Of a stretch of DNA of 64,000 nucleotides, positions 54,054 through 63,939 are shown piece by piece. The DNA is taken from assembly GCA_001313365.1 (NCBI GenBank), contig BBFS01000012.1:1-64000 (forward strand). The letters are read 5' to 3'. The translations under genes were made by a program, and so were the position numbers. A model generated the notes under the pieces. The model was not told where the DNA came from and searched no databases. It saw only the letters and a program-made list of their open reading frames with translations. Numbering within the stretch: the stretch's first letter is position 1; each line of letters opens with the position of its first letter. The DNA is from Paenarthrobacter nitroguajacolicus JCM 14115. Its GTDB lineage: Bacteria; Actinomycetota; Actinomycetes; Actinomycetales; Micrococcaceae.

Positions 54054-54404
54054 CAGTGCTCCACCATTCCGAGGTCCACCACAACGGAACCCCCTGACGC
54101 CGGCAGGTGCCACGATATACAGCTCAATCATTGAACCCCCCCTTCAATGTCCTCCACTACCCTGAGCGGAACGTGGACGTCGCTTTTGGCTCCGATGGGG
54201 GAAGTAGCGCATGGGCACGCCGTCGCGCATGAGGACCACGGTGATGAGCTCGGGACTGGAGTTGCCGCCGCGGAAGTACAGCGTCTGGTTCACGACGCCG
54301 TCCGGGACAAAGTGCGCCAGCTCGCTGTGCAACGGGACCGGCTTTTCCATGCCGATGCCTTCGAACGCGTAGATGCCCTGGAGGAAGAGGTTCTTGGAGA
54401 TCAC
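54053..54404 (-). CDS. Small conserved protein leading the nir operon, function unknown
   Basis: GTG 54404 has AAAGGAA eight bases upstream. About 116 residues: ISKNLFLQGIYAFEGIGMEK, SELAHFVPDGVVNQTLYFRG, SPELITVVLMRDGVPMRYFP, then after repair near 54195 and 54090 IGAKSDVHVPLRVVEDIEGG and GSVVVDLGMVEH. No known motif. Its stop overlaps the nirB start, so it is very likely co-translated; a maturation or regulatory role is inference. Confidence 0.6.
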
Positions 54405-54508
54405 GGAAGTTCCTTTCGGCCGGCTTCCTTCCATGGTGCTCCGCCCGTGTTTCAAGACGCTCGCCGCCGTGTTTCGGCCTGCAGCATTGGGAGTAACGAT
54501 CCCTTTGC

Positions 54509-54547
54509 GGGCGCCTCACCAGGGCGCCTCATCAGGGCGTCTCACCC
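54509..54547. repeat. Three 13-bp tandem repeats upstream of the nir operon
   Basis: GGGCGCCTCACCA, GGGCGCCTCATCA and GGGCGTCTCACCC follow each other, about 105 nt upstream of the first nir gene and 46 nt past the end of the ABC-F gene. Spacing of one-plus helical turn suggests a binding array, but a neutral repeat is equally possible. Confidence 0.5.
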
Positions 54548-54592
54548 AACTGGGCAACGGCCCGCTGGGCGGCTCGCCGCCGGGCTCACGAG

Positions 54593-56275
54593 CTACAGCA
54601 ATTCGCCGCCCTGCATCCCGTACCGCACCCAGTGTCCGCCCGTGCCGACGGGACCACGGCGGTGTTCGACGGCGACATCGGCACGTGCGCAGCGGTCAAA
54701 CCACACGCCCAGGGCACGGTCGTGGCTCACAATCACCAAGGTTCCTTCGAATGAAGCGAGCGCTGCCTCCAACTGCTCCACCAGCACCGGCGCCAAATGG
54801 TTGGTGGGCTCGTCCACGATCATGGTGTCGTAGCCGCCCAGAAGGAGTCGGGCAAGGGCGAGCCTACGCTGCTGCCCGGCTGAAAGACCTCCGACGGAAC
54901 ATGGAACTCAGCGGGCCGGAACAGCCCCAGCCGCAGCAAGCCCTCAGCGTGTTCGTCAATGTTCCCACCCAGCCCCGCAGCGAAGGCAGGAAGCAGGCGC
55001 AGTCCCGGCCGGAGGGCACCTCAAGTTCCTGCTGTAGGTAACCCACCCTGCCGTTCACCGTGACAGACCCGGTGGCTGGCTCCAGCGTCCCGGCAAGGAT
55101 GGACAACAGCGTGGATTTGCCCGCACCGTTAGGACCGGTGATGAGCACTTTTTGTCCGGCTTCCACCCTGAGGTGGGTGGGCTGGAGCCGGCCGGGTGCG
55201 CTGATGCCGTAAGCTTCCAGCGCGGGTTCGGACGCCGCCAAAGCTGTAACGCCCAGGGGGTGCTGCCAGTTTCAGCGGCACGGGCGGCCGGTCCACCGGA
55301 TTGTCCTCGAGCCTGCGGAGCCTCTCCTGGGCATTGCGAACCTTGCTGGCCGCCGCCCGCTGCCACGTTCCCGCTTTGAAGTCGAAACCCATTTTGTCGT
55401 TGTCGCGTTTACGGCCGTAACCCATACCGTCTGCAACGGTGGCGGCTTGGAGTCGTTCGGCGGCCATGGCATCGAGCCATTGCTCGTACTCTTGGATCCA
55501 CCGAGACCGTTCGGCGGCCTTCTCCGCAGGTAGCCTTCGTAACCGTTGCCGTAGCGGTTCACGGACCGACGGTCGGCGTCCACCTCGATGATGGTGGTGG
55601 CGACCTTCCGCAGCAGGACACGGTCGTGCGATACCACCACCACCGTCCCGCGATGTGCGGCCAACCGCGACTCGAGCCAGGCTGTGCCGCTCGCGTCCAG
55701 ATGGTTGGTGGGCTCATCCAGGAGCAACGCTTCGGCTGGATCGGCCAGCAGGCAGGCGAGCGCTACCCGCCCCTGCTCGCCTCCGGACAAAGATCCAAGC
55801 GTTCGACGGCGGTCCAGGCCTCCCAGCCCCAGCTTGTCCAGCGCTGCTTCCACCCGGGACTCGGCAGCGTAGCCCTCACGGAGTTGGTATTCGGTTTGAA
55901 GGCTTCCGTAGAGCTCGAGTTCTTCGGAGTCGGCGTCGGCAAGGCCAGATTCCAGTTCCAGGATGCGCGCTCCAAGGAACGCAGGGAAGCCAAGGAAGTG
56001 TCTATGGCGTCTCCCACGGTCAGAGACTCGGAGAAACCGTGCGTTTGCGCGAGGTATCCCACGCGGTAGCCGGGGGGGTTGCCTGATAAACCTGCCGTGC
56101 CGTCGTCGGGCGTTTCAACGCCGGCCATGAGCCGGAGCAGGGTGGATTTGCCGGCACCGTTTTCGCCGACGATCGCCACGTGTTCGCCGTGGTGGATGGC
56201 GAGGTCAACGGCGTGGAAAAGTTCGCGGTCCCCGTAGCCGTGGGAAACGCCGGAAAGGTGAAGGTGGTCAGTCAA
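54593..56275 (-). CDS. ABC-F family dual ATPase (ribosome protection/translation factor type)
   Basis: Two soluble ABC domains without membrane parts. First: Walker A GENGAGKST, signature LSGGEQGR, Walker B ALLLDEPTNHLD. Second: GPNGAGKST, LSAGQQRR, TMIVDEPTNHLAP. A linker with an arginine-rich GYGRKRDNDKMGF lies between. About 540 residues. ABC-F proteins act at the ribosomal E site, and some give macrolide/lincosamide resistance; which type this is cannot be told. Shifts near 55905, 55520, 55270 and 54895. Confidence 0.85.
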
Positions 56276-56409
56276 GAGGAGTCCTCGCAGGTCCGCAGTG
56301 GGTGGCAGATGGCCGGGTATGTACTGGGGGGGATGCAGCCGGGAAGAAGGGCTGCGCTCAAGACTTCATCGCTCCAGACTGCCCGGCATCAGGAGTTCCG
56401 TCAAGCCAC

Positions 56410-56482
56410 GACACCATGGATGACACCAATAAGGTTCCGCATTCCATTGACCTGACACCATCGTGGCGTCAAAATGGTGTCA
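56410..56482 (+). promoter_or_regulatory. Array of four TGACACCAT half-sites over the RHH promoter
   Basis: GACACCAT at 56410, TGACACCAAT at 56421, TGACACCAT at 56453-56461 and the inverted ATGGTGTCA at 56474-56482. A promoter, TTGACC (56447-56452), 17-nt spacer and CAAAAT (56470-56475), is embedded. Transcription would begin at about the start codon, so the mRNA may be leaderless. Confidence 0.6.
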
Positions 56483-56997
56483 TGCAGTTAAACCAGTACG
56501 TCGCCACTCTCAAGCACCAGCTGGAAACCGCGGCCGAGGCCGGCGGCCCGGAAGCGCGGGACCTCAGTGAGCGGCTCACCGCGGCGCTCGAATCCACCGT
56601 GCGACTGGTCCTCCTCGAGGCCCTTTCCGACGCCGCCAACGAAATCACCCTGGAGCTGGCGCCCGGCTCCGTGGAGGTCAGGCTCCGAGGCCGTGACCCC
56701 CCCGAATTCGTGGTCAGCAACCCGCCCGGCGACAACGAATTTGAGGCAATGATCGAACAGTCCATACGGGGCACCATAGCGTCGGAAGACTTCGACGGCG
56801 CCAGTACTTCACGGACCACGCTCCGCCTTCCGGACCAGCTGAAGCAGCAGGTCGAAGCAGCAGCAAGCCATGACGGCCTGTCCGTGAACTCCTGGCTGGT
56901 CCGGGCCGTCGCCGACGCCCTCAACGGACGCTCCCCAAGCAAACGCGCTACGCGGGGCGAACCCGGCGAGCAGAACTTCACAGGATGGGCACGCTAA
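56482..56997 (+). CDS. Ribbon-helix-helix (HicB/Arc-like) regulator
   Basis: ATG 56482 (MQLNQYVATLKHQLETAAEA) is chosen because the promoter reads directly into it. The C-terminal TTLRLPDQLKQQVEAAASHD plus GLSVNSWLVRAVADALNG is a ribbon-helix-helix DNA-binding domain; the N-terminal half (VRLVLLEALSDAANEITLEL) is an actinobacterial extension. 171 residues, intact. It probably binds the half-site array before its own gene. Its stop overlaps the DUF4097 gene (TAATG). Confidence 0.8.
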   Translation: MQLNQYVATLKHQLETAAEAGGPEARDLSERLTAALESTVRLVLLEALSDAANEITLELAPGSVEVRLRGRDPPEFVVSNPPGDNEFEAMIEQSIRGTIASEDFDGASTSRTTLRLPDQLKQQVEAAASHDGLSVNSWLVRAVADALNGRSPSKRATRGEPGEQNFTGWAR

Positions 56998-57869
56998 TGG
57001 CAACCTTCCAGACTCCGCAGCCGATCGCCGTCGTCGTTGACGTTTCCGTACGTGCCGGCATCTGGACAGTTGCGCGTGAAGGCAAAGACACCGTGGTCAA
57101 CGTCCGGCCCCCCCGTAAGGAAAAGCGAAGCCTGGACGTCAGGATGGCCGAGCAAACCACTGTGGACTATTCGGACGGCCGCTTGCAGGTCAGGCTTCAC
57201 CCCCCCGGCTTCCGCCACAGCTGGTTCAGCGACGGCGGCGCGGTGGAGATCACCGTGGAGGTTCCCGTAGGCAGCAGCTTGGAACTGAAGTCGGCAATGG
57301 GAGACCTCCGCTGTGACGGCGAATTCGGCGCTGCTGACCTAAGGACCGACTTGGGCCACATAAGCATCGATCACTGCGGCGAGCTGCGGGCGCACACCGA
57401 CATGGGCGACATCACGGTGGAGCGCGCCGCGGGGGGGAGGTCCAGGATAAAGACCGGCTCAGGCAAAATCCGCATCCGTCATATCGACGGAGTTGCCACC
57501 GTAAAAAACGGCAACGGCAGCACGTACATCGCGCACGCTTCCGGCGAACTCAGCGTCAGCGCCGCCAATGGCGACATTTCGCTGGAGCGGGCCGGGCTTT
57601 CCACTACCGTCAAAACCTCCAGCGGTGACATCACGGTGGGCGAAGTGGCCGCCGGCAGCCTTACTGTTCAGACCGCTGCCGGCGCACTGGCCGTTGGTGT
57701 TCGCGAAGGCACGGCCGCCTGGCTGGATCTCAGCACGAAGTACGGGCGCGTGCGTAATGCCCTTCAAGCCACGAACGGGCCGGGCGACACCACCGACAAG
57801 GTGGAGATCCGCGCCCGCAACGCCTATGGCGACATCGCAGTGACCCGATCACCCGTCAGCGCCCGGTAG
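56997..57869 (+). CDS. DUF4097 beta-solenoid protein
   Basis: Intact, about 290 residues. Short beta-strands repeat with the DUF4097 pattern (LELKSAMGDLRCDGEF, LRTDLGHISIDHCGELRA, HTDMGDITVERA, IKTGSGKIRIRHID, VKTSSGDITVGEVA), predicting a right-handed beta-helix. No signal peptide or enzyme motif. Coupled to the RHH gene; this pair is common in actinobacteria, but its purpose is unclear. Confidence 0.78.
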   Translation: MATFQTPQPIAVVVDVSVRAGIWTVAREGKDTVVNVRPPRKEKRSLDVRMAEQTTVDYSDGRLQVRLHPPGFRHSWFSDGGAVEITVEVPVGSSLELKSAMGDLRCDGEFGAADLRTDLGHISIDHCGELRAHTDMGDITVERAAGGRSRIKTGSGKIRIRHIDGVATVKNGNGSTYIAHASGELSVSAANGDISLERAGLSTTVKTSSGDITVGEVAAGSLTVQTAAGALAVGVREGTAAWLDLSTKYGRVRNALQATNGPGDTTDKVEIRARNAYGDIAVTRSPVSAR

Positions 57870-57875
57870 GCATGG

Positions 57876-58748
57876 CTACACCGTGGCGACGGCCCGCTTC
57901 CGGCGGGCTTGGCGAGTCGCGTACCGATCAACCCCCCCTGCCGCGGACTGAATAGATATACCGCGCCGAACACCACACCCTGGGTGAGGACCACCATGCT
58001 CCCGACGCCGTGTCCAGGTAGTAGCTGAGATAGATGCCGGCCACGGAGCACACCACGGAGATCACCGGGGCAATGACCAGCATCCGGGAAAAACGGTCGG
58101 TCAGCAGGTAGGCCGTGGCGCCTGGAATGATCAGCATGGCCACCACCAGCACCACGCCCACAGTCTGCAGGGCCACCACCGACGTCAGTGCCAGCAGCCC
58201 CAGGAGCAGGGCCCCCGAGCCGTTTGGGTGACAATCCGATCGCGTGGGCATGCGTAGGTCAAAGGCATAGAGCGTGAGGTCACGGCGTTTGAGGATCAGG
58301 ATCGCAAATGCCACGACACCCAGGACCACCACCTGGATAAGGTCAGGGACACTGACCCCCCCCAGCAGGTTTCCGAAGATGATGTGGTTAAGATCGGTCT
58401 GGCTCGGGGTCACGGAGATCAACACCAAGCCCAGCGCGAAGAGCGACGTGAACACGATCCCGATCGCTGCGTCTTCTTTCACGCGGCTTGTGTTGCGAAC
58501 TACCCCCCCAATCAACGTCACCGCGATCAGGGCGAAGACCAACGCGCCGAGCGCGAACGGCGCCCCCCCACGATGTAGGCGAGCACGACGCCGGGAAGCA
58601 CCGCATGCGAGACGGCGTCGCCCATGAGGGACCAGCCGATGAGGACGAGCCAGCAGCTCAGGACAGCACAGACCACGGCAGCGATGGCTGTTGTTGCCAG
58701 GGCACGGACCATGAAGTCGTAGCTGAGGGGTTCCAGTAGGAATTCCAT
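57876..58748 (-). CDS. Metal ABC transporter permease (ZnuB/MntB type)
   Basis: About eight helices; WSLMGDAVSHAVLPGVVLAY holds the conserved DAxSHA motif of group-9 metal permeases. The other blocks are LVLISVTPSQTDLNHIIFGN and ALTSVVALQTVGVVLVVAML. Shifts near 58570, 58225 and 58010. The end is uncertain because a C6 run near 57937 allows the tail RKRAVATV with stop at 57876 (preferred) or readthrough to 57824 into the convergent DUF4097 gene. Confidence 0.83.
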
Positions 58749-58750
58749 GA

Positions 58751-59498
58751 CTAATCCCTGTTCATGACGTCGAGGCCGAAAGCCATGGCCAGGTTTTCCG
58801 GTTGGAGCACTGTGTCCGGGCTTCCATGCATGAGCACTTTGCGCATCAACAACACAGCTTCGTCGCATAGTTGGGGGGGCAGGGCATGGAGGTCGTGGGT
58901 GGAGATGAGGATGGTGGCGCCGTTGTCGGCCAGCTCGCGGAGGAGCCTGGTGATGGTGGCTTCAGAGCGTTTGTCCACGCCCGCGAACGGCTCATCCAGC
59001 AGCATCATGGTGGCACCTTGGGCGATACCCCCCCGGGCCACGAAGGCCCGCTTCTTTTGCCCTCCGGACAGCTGCCCGATTTGCCGATCCGCGTACTCGC
59101 TCAGCTCCACGCGTTCCAAGGCATGGTCGACGGCGTCCCGGTCCGCTTTGCGGGGCCGGCGCGTGAATCCCAAATGCCCGTAGCGGCCCATCATCACCAC
59201 ATCCCGGACCGACAGGGGGGGAAAGCCCAATCGACGTCTTCGCTTTGGGGGGGAACGTAACCTATCCCGGCGTCCTTGCGCATCTTTACCGGGGGGGTTG
59301 GCCGTTGATGAGCACCCTGCCGGAATCGGGCTTCACCATGCCCATGATGACTTTAAACAGGGTGGACTTGCCGGAGCCGTTCATTCCCACCAGCCCGCAG
59401 ATCCGCGAATGTTCCAGGCTCAGGGACGCAGAGTCCAAAGCCAGGACCTCGCCGTAATGGACAGTGACGTTCTCAACAGCGATCGCGGGAGTGCTCAT
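58751..59498 (-). CDS. Metal ABC transporter ATPase (ZnuC/MntA type)
   Basis: Walker A GMNGSGKST, Q-loop GYVPQ (across a shift near 59250), signature LSGGQKKRAFVARG, Walker B MMLLDEPFAGVD, switch His in LISTHDLHAL. About 245 residues. Powers the metal permease encoded next; starts inside the stop of the binding-protein gene (ATGA). Confidence 0.88.
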
Positions 59499-60440
59499 GG
59501 CGTTCCTCCGGTGAGTGCAGTGGTGATGACTTTGGCGTCGTGACGCATGAGGTCAAGGTAGGTGGGAACGGGACCGTCCGCTTCGGAAAGGGAATCGACG
59601 TAGAGAGTCCCGCCAAACTTGGCGTCGGTAGCACCAACTACCTGTTGCATCGGGGGGGCGTCTGACACTGTGGATTCACAGAACACCGCCGGAACCTGAT
59701 TGTCTCTAACGAATTCGATTGCCCGGGTGATCTGCTGTGGCGTTGCCTGTTGCTCAGCGTTCACGGCCCAGATGTAGACCTCTTTGAGGCCGGCGTCGCG
59801 GGCCAAGTAGGAGAACGCTCCCTCGCAGGTGACCAGCGCCCTCTGCTTCTCCGACAGTACGGACAGCTTGGACACCATCTCGTCCTGCACGGTCTGGAGT
59901 TGGGCGTTGTAGGCCTCGGCGTTTGCTTCGAATTCGGAAGCGTGCGAAGGGTCCAGCTTGGCGAAGGCCTTGGCCATGTTGCTTGCGTAAATCTGGACGT
60001 TCTTGGGCGACATCCAGGCGTGCGGGTTCGGCTTGCTTGGTAGGAGTCCTCGGCGATGGGCATGACGTCCACGCCGTCGCTCACTACTGCGTGCGGTACA
60101 TCGAGGTCCTCCACGAACTGGGAAAACCACGCTTCCAGATTGAGGCCATTGTCCAGAATGAGATCGGCTTGGGCGGCTTTCCGGATGTCACCCGGGGTTG
60201 GCTCATAGCCGTGGATCTCAGCTCCGGCTTTGGTGATGGATTCGACGCGGAGCTTATCTCCGGCAACATTCTTGGCGATGTCTGCCAGAACGGTGAAAGT
60301 AGTGAGGACCACGGGCTTGTCATTTTCTCCCGCAGGGAGTTCCCACCACAGGCGGAGACTCCCATGGCAAGGGCGATCGCGGTCAGGACAGCAGCGAAAC
60401 GGCGGACATCTTTGGCGCGCCGAAACGGAAAGTTAGGCAT
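59495..60440 (-). CDS. Metal-binding lipoprotein of an ABC transporter (cluster 9; Mn/Zn/Fe)
   Basis: Lipoprotein signal AVLTAIALAMGVSAC. The metal site is visible: His in AEIHGYEPTPGD, His in PNPHAWMSPKNVQIY, Glu in TCEGAFSYLARD and Asp in LYVDSLS. This His/His/Glu/Asp set is that of Mn/Fe/Zn-binding cluster-9 proteins and points more to Mn/Fe than to the three-His Zn type. About 310 residues, shifts near 60320 and 60035. Confidence 0.85.
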
Positions 60441-60491
60441 ACCGAAAAGTGTAGCCACGCATGGCCCACGCAGCAAAGCTAGGCTGGTCAC

Positions 60492-61246
60492 ATGGGCACT
60501 CTTTCCACCAAGGCACCTTTGTACAAATTCACTGCCCTGGACGCCGTCGCCGTGGCAGCATATGTGGGCTTCACCGCCTACTTCCTGCTGGCTGGGCAGA
60601 CGCTTAACCGGCTGATGCTTGAGCTGTTTACTGACCCGGCAACAGCGTCCTATGCCGTTAACGCGATCTTTTATGCCGGCGTCGGAATATTTGCGGTGGC
60701 GTCTGCCTGGCGGGTGGTGGGCCGTGACCTCCGGATCCTGGGGGACCCGGCCATGGTTCACGCTGGGCATGGTCCCCCTTGACCTTGGTGGTCATGCTGA
60801 TTCTCACAGCCATTCTGGTGGCGGCCTTCGGGACCGCCCAGAGCTCCGAGAACCAACTGGGCATCCAAGGCATGCTGCAACACGTGCCGGCGTGGCTGAT
60901 GGTGCCATTACTGGTCATCCTTGGTCCGTTCGTGGAGGAATATCTCTTTCGGCACCTCCTGATCGGCAAGTTGTCGCGGTACCTGAACATCTGGGTTTGC
61001 TGCTTGATCTCCGTGGTGGTGTTCTCGTCCATCCATGTAGTGGGTCGCGAAGGACTCGCTTTGTCTGCACTGGCTCCGTACCTGGGAATGGCCGTGGTGC
61101 TGGTGGCTGTCTACGTTTGGACGGGCAAGAACCTGATGTTCTCCTACTTTGTGCACGCCGCCAAGAACCTCATGGCGGTGGTCCTGATCTACGCGGTGCC
61201 GCCCGAACTCCTCCCCCCCACTAGGTCGCACTTAAGCGCGTTTTGA
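60492..61246 (+). CDS. CPBP (Abi/CAAX-like) intramembrane metalloprotease
   Basis: Six to eight helices with the three motifs of the family: FVEEYLFRHLL (EExxxR), VFSSIHVVG (FxxxH) and FVHAAKNLM (HxxxN). These give an intramembrane metal site like that of Rce1. About 245 residues. Shift near 60755. At the end a C7 run (CTC CTC CCC...) leaves two options: stop TAG at 61222, inside the REP palindrome's first bases, or readthrough to 61246 within it; the first is more natural. Confidence 0.8.
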
Positions 61247-61275
61247 GCGCCCAAAACGCGCTTAAATGCGACCTA
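61222..61275. repeat. REP-like palindromic element, copy 2
   Basis: A 24-bp inverted repeat with one mismatch (left arm starts TAGGTCGCACTTAAGCGCG, right arm 61252-61275) and a 6-base loop, followed by CTTGGG. It shares core and flanks with the element at 2725-2787. It forms the end of the CPBP gene region and could also act as its terminator. Confidence 0.65.
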
Positions 61276-61349
61276 CTTGGGAACCCGGACGGAAGGTGAC
61301 CGCAACCCCCCCCTACCCTGCCACCCGCCGTCGGAATAGCTTGTAGAGC

Positions 61350-61790
61350 ATGACACTCAACATCCAGGTAGTAGTCGATTGCAAGAAGCCGCATGACCTC
61401 GCCGACTGGTGGGCTGAGACCCTCGAGTGGAACGTCGAGCCGCAGGACGAGGCGTTCATCCGTTCCATGATCGAGCAGGCTACGCCACCGAGGACCAGAC
61501 CATCACGCACAACGGCAAGCTGGTGTGGGCGGAGGGCTGTGCGATTGTACCCGCCGAAGACACGGACCCCCAAGACCGGCCGGCGGATCCTGTTCCAGAC
61601 TGATCCCAACGAAAAATCGGTAAAGAACAGGGTGCACTGGGACGTCCGGTTGGACGGCCGGGACAAGGATGACGTGCGGAAACAGCTCGAAGCGCGCGGT
61701 GCCAAGCACCTGTGGACCGCCAATCAGGGACCCCACGAATGGCACACCATGGCCGACCCCCCCGAGGGCAACGAGTTCTGCATCAGCTAA
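61350..61790 (+). CDS. VOC/glyoxalase-like small protein
   Basis: N-terminal LNIQVVVDCKKPHDLADWWA is the actinobacterial VOC/glyoxalase_6 start. C-terminal VHWDVRLDGRDKDDVRKQLE and ADPPEGNEFCIS also fit, with the metal-ligand Glu region. The middle, about 61485-61560, is in another frame (YATEDQTITHNGKLVWAEGC) and is restored by two compensating one-base changes. About 147 residues; function unknown, several relatives act in resistance or detoxification. Confidence 0.75.
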   Translation: MTLNIQVVVDCKKPHDLADWWAETLEWNVEPQDEAFIRSMIEQATPPRTRPSRTTASWCGRRAVRLYPPKTRTPKTGRRILFQTDPNEKSVKNRVHWDVRLDGRDKDDVRKQLEARGAKHLWTANQGPHEWHTMADPPEGNEFCIS

Positions 61791-61811
61791 GGCCATTACT
61801 AGACTCGGACT

Positions 61812-62784
61812 GTGAACAACCAACTCCCTGCCAAGGTTTCCGACGTCTTTGACCCCCTCACGCTGGCGCACAGTTTCCGGCTTCGACGACTTCAAGGACA
61901 TGACCTACCACCGGCAGGTTGAGCGTTCAACGGACGGCACAGTCAAGGACCTCCCCACGGTCCGCATCGCCTTCAACCGGCCCGAGGTCCGCAACGCGTT
62001 CCGCCCGGGTACCGTTGACGAGCTCTACCGGGCAATGGATCACGCCCGTATGACTCCTGACGTCGCCACAGTCCTCCTCACAGGTAACGGACCTTCAGAG
62101 AAGGACGGCGGACACTCGTTCTGCTCCGGCGGCGACCAGCGGATTCGTGGCAGGGACGGCTACCGCTACCAAGTAGAAGGCGCTGCGGGTGACTCCGCTG
62201 AGTTCATCGACCCCGCCCGCGCCGGCCGCCTCCACATCCTGGAAGTCCAGCGGCTCATGCGGACCATGCCCAAGGTGGTTATCGCGGTGGTCAATGGTTG
62301 GGCTGCCGGCGGCGGCCACTCGCTGCACGTTGTCAGCGACCTCACCATCGCCTCGCGGGAGCACGGCAAGTTCAAGCAGACCGACGCAACCGTAGGAAGT
62401 TTCGACGCCGGATACGGCTCTGCGCTGCTGGCCCGCCAGATCGGGCAGAAAGCCGCGCGGGAAATCTTCTTCCTGGCCCGCGAATATTCCGCGGAGGACA
62501 TGGTCAGGATGGGCGCCGTGAACGAGGCAGTTGACCACTCCCGCCTCGAAGAAGTTGCTCTGGAGTACGCAGCGGACATCGCCCGCCAGTCCCCCCCGCA
62601 GGCCATCCGTATGCTCAAATTCGCTTTCAACCTGGCCGACGACGGCTTGGCCGGCCAGCAGGTCTTCGCCGGTGAAGCCACCCGTCTCGCGTACATGACG
62701 GACGAGGCCGTGGAGGGCAAGGAAGCGTTCCTCCAGAAGCGCGACCCCCCCGACTGGTCCAACTTCCCCCCCTACTACTTCTAG
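61812..62784 (+). CDS. menB: 1,4-Dihydroxy-2-naphthoyl-CoA synthase MenB
   Basis: GTG 61812 (VNNQLPAKVSDVFDP) joins the main frame after removing one C near 61855. Diagnostic crotonase-fold MenB motifs: HSFCSGGDQRIRGRDGYRY, VNGWAAGGGHSLHVVSDLTI, KFKQTDATVGSFDAGYGSAL. About 320 residues. It closes the naphthalene ring in menaquinone synthesis. menE follows after 7 nt. Confidence 0.92.
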
Positions 62785-62791
62785 GACCACC

Positions 62792-63939
62792 GTGAACATC
62801 GATCCCATTTTGAAAGCCCTGATGGCCGCCCTCCATGGCGAGGGACCCGCCGTCGAAATCGTGATGGATGAAAACGGCGAGCCGCAGGCAGTTCCTGTGG
62901 AGACCGGCGTCGAAGAGGCAGCTGTGCTGGTCCGCACCTCCGGTTCCACGGGGGGGACGCCCAAGGCAACCGTACTGACCATCGATGCCCTCGCAGCTTC
63001 CTCTGTTTCCACCGCCGTGGCCCTGCGCGGCGAGGGACAGTGGTTGCTGGCACTCCCGCTGCAGTATGTGGCCGGTGTGCAGGTGCTGGTCCGCTCGCTC
63101 TACGCAGGCACGCGTCCGTGGGTCATGGACCAGTCGAACGGCTTCACGCCCGAAGCCTTCACGGCCGCCGCCGAGGAACTGACTGACAAGATCCGCTTTA
63201 CCTCCCTGGTGCCAACGCAGCTGCAGCGGCTCCTCGACTCCCCCGCGCCGGAAACCCTGGCCGTGCTGCGGCGCTTCAACGCGATCCTGCTGGGCGGTGC
63301 CCCTGCCTCGGCTGATCTCCTGACGGCCGCCCACGCCGAGGGGGGGCTGAAGGTGGTGACCACCTACGGCTCAGCCGAGACGTGCGGCGGGTGCGTTTAC
63401 GACGGCGAGCCGTTGGACGGCGTCGAGGTCCGCATCGGTGAAGGCGAACTGGAAGGCCGCATCCTGCTGGGTGGCGACACCGTGGCGGCGGGCTACCTGG
63501 ACGCCGCCCGCGCCTCAAAAGCGGCATTCTTCGAGGAAGACGGCGTCCGCTGGTACATCACCGGCGACTTGGCAAGCTGTCCGACGACGGCAAGCTCACA
63601 GTGCTGGGCCGCGCCGATGACGTGATCATCACCGGAGGCGTTAAAGCCTCCGCCGCTTACATCCAGGGCAAGCTGGAGGAGCTCGACGGCGTCACCGCAG
63701 CTTTCGTAACCGGCGTCCCGTCGCGGGAATGGGGGGGCCAAGCTGTGGCGGCTTACGTCGCCGTCACTGATCCGTCGCCTGTGGGCCTCAAGGGATTCAC
63801 GGCCCGCCGTGAGGAAGTACTGGGTGTCCTGGCTCCCAAAACGGTGTTCGCTGACAAGGAATTGCCGATGCTGCCCAACGGAAAGCCGGACCGTATGTCC
63901 ATGATTGACCGGCTTTCCGAGCTGCATCAGGGACAATAG
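62792..63939 (+). CDS. menE: o-Succinylbenzoate-CoA ligase MenE
   Basis: ANL-type enzyme with VLVRTSGSTGGTPKATVLT (P-loop), YGSAETCGGCVYDG, WYITGDLA and GRADDVIITGGVKASAAYI. About 380 residues, which is the short form found in actinobacteria. One shift near 63573. GTG 62792. It activates the MenB substrate precursor, so the two genes form a menaquinone unit. Confidence 0.88.
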
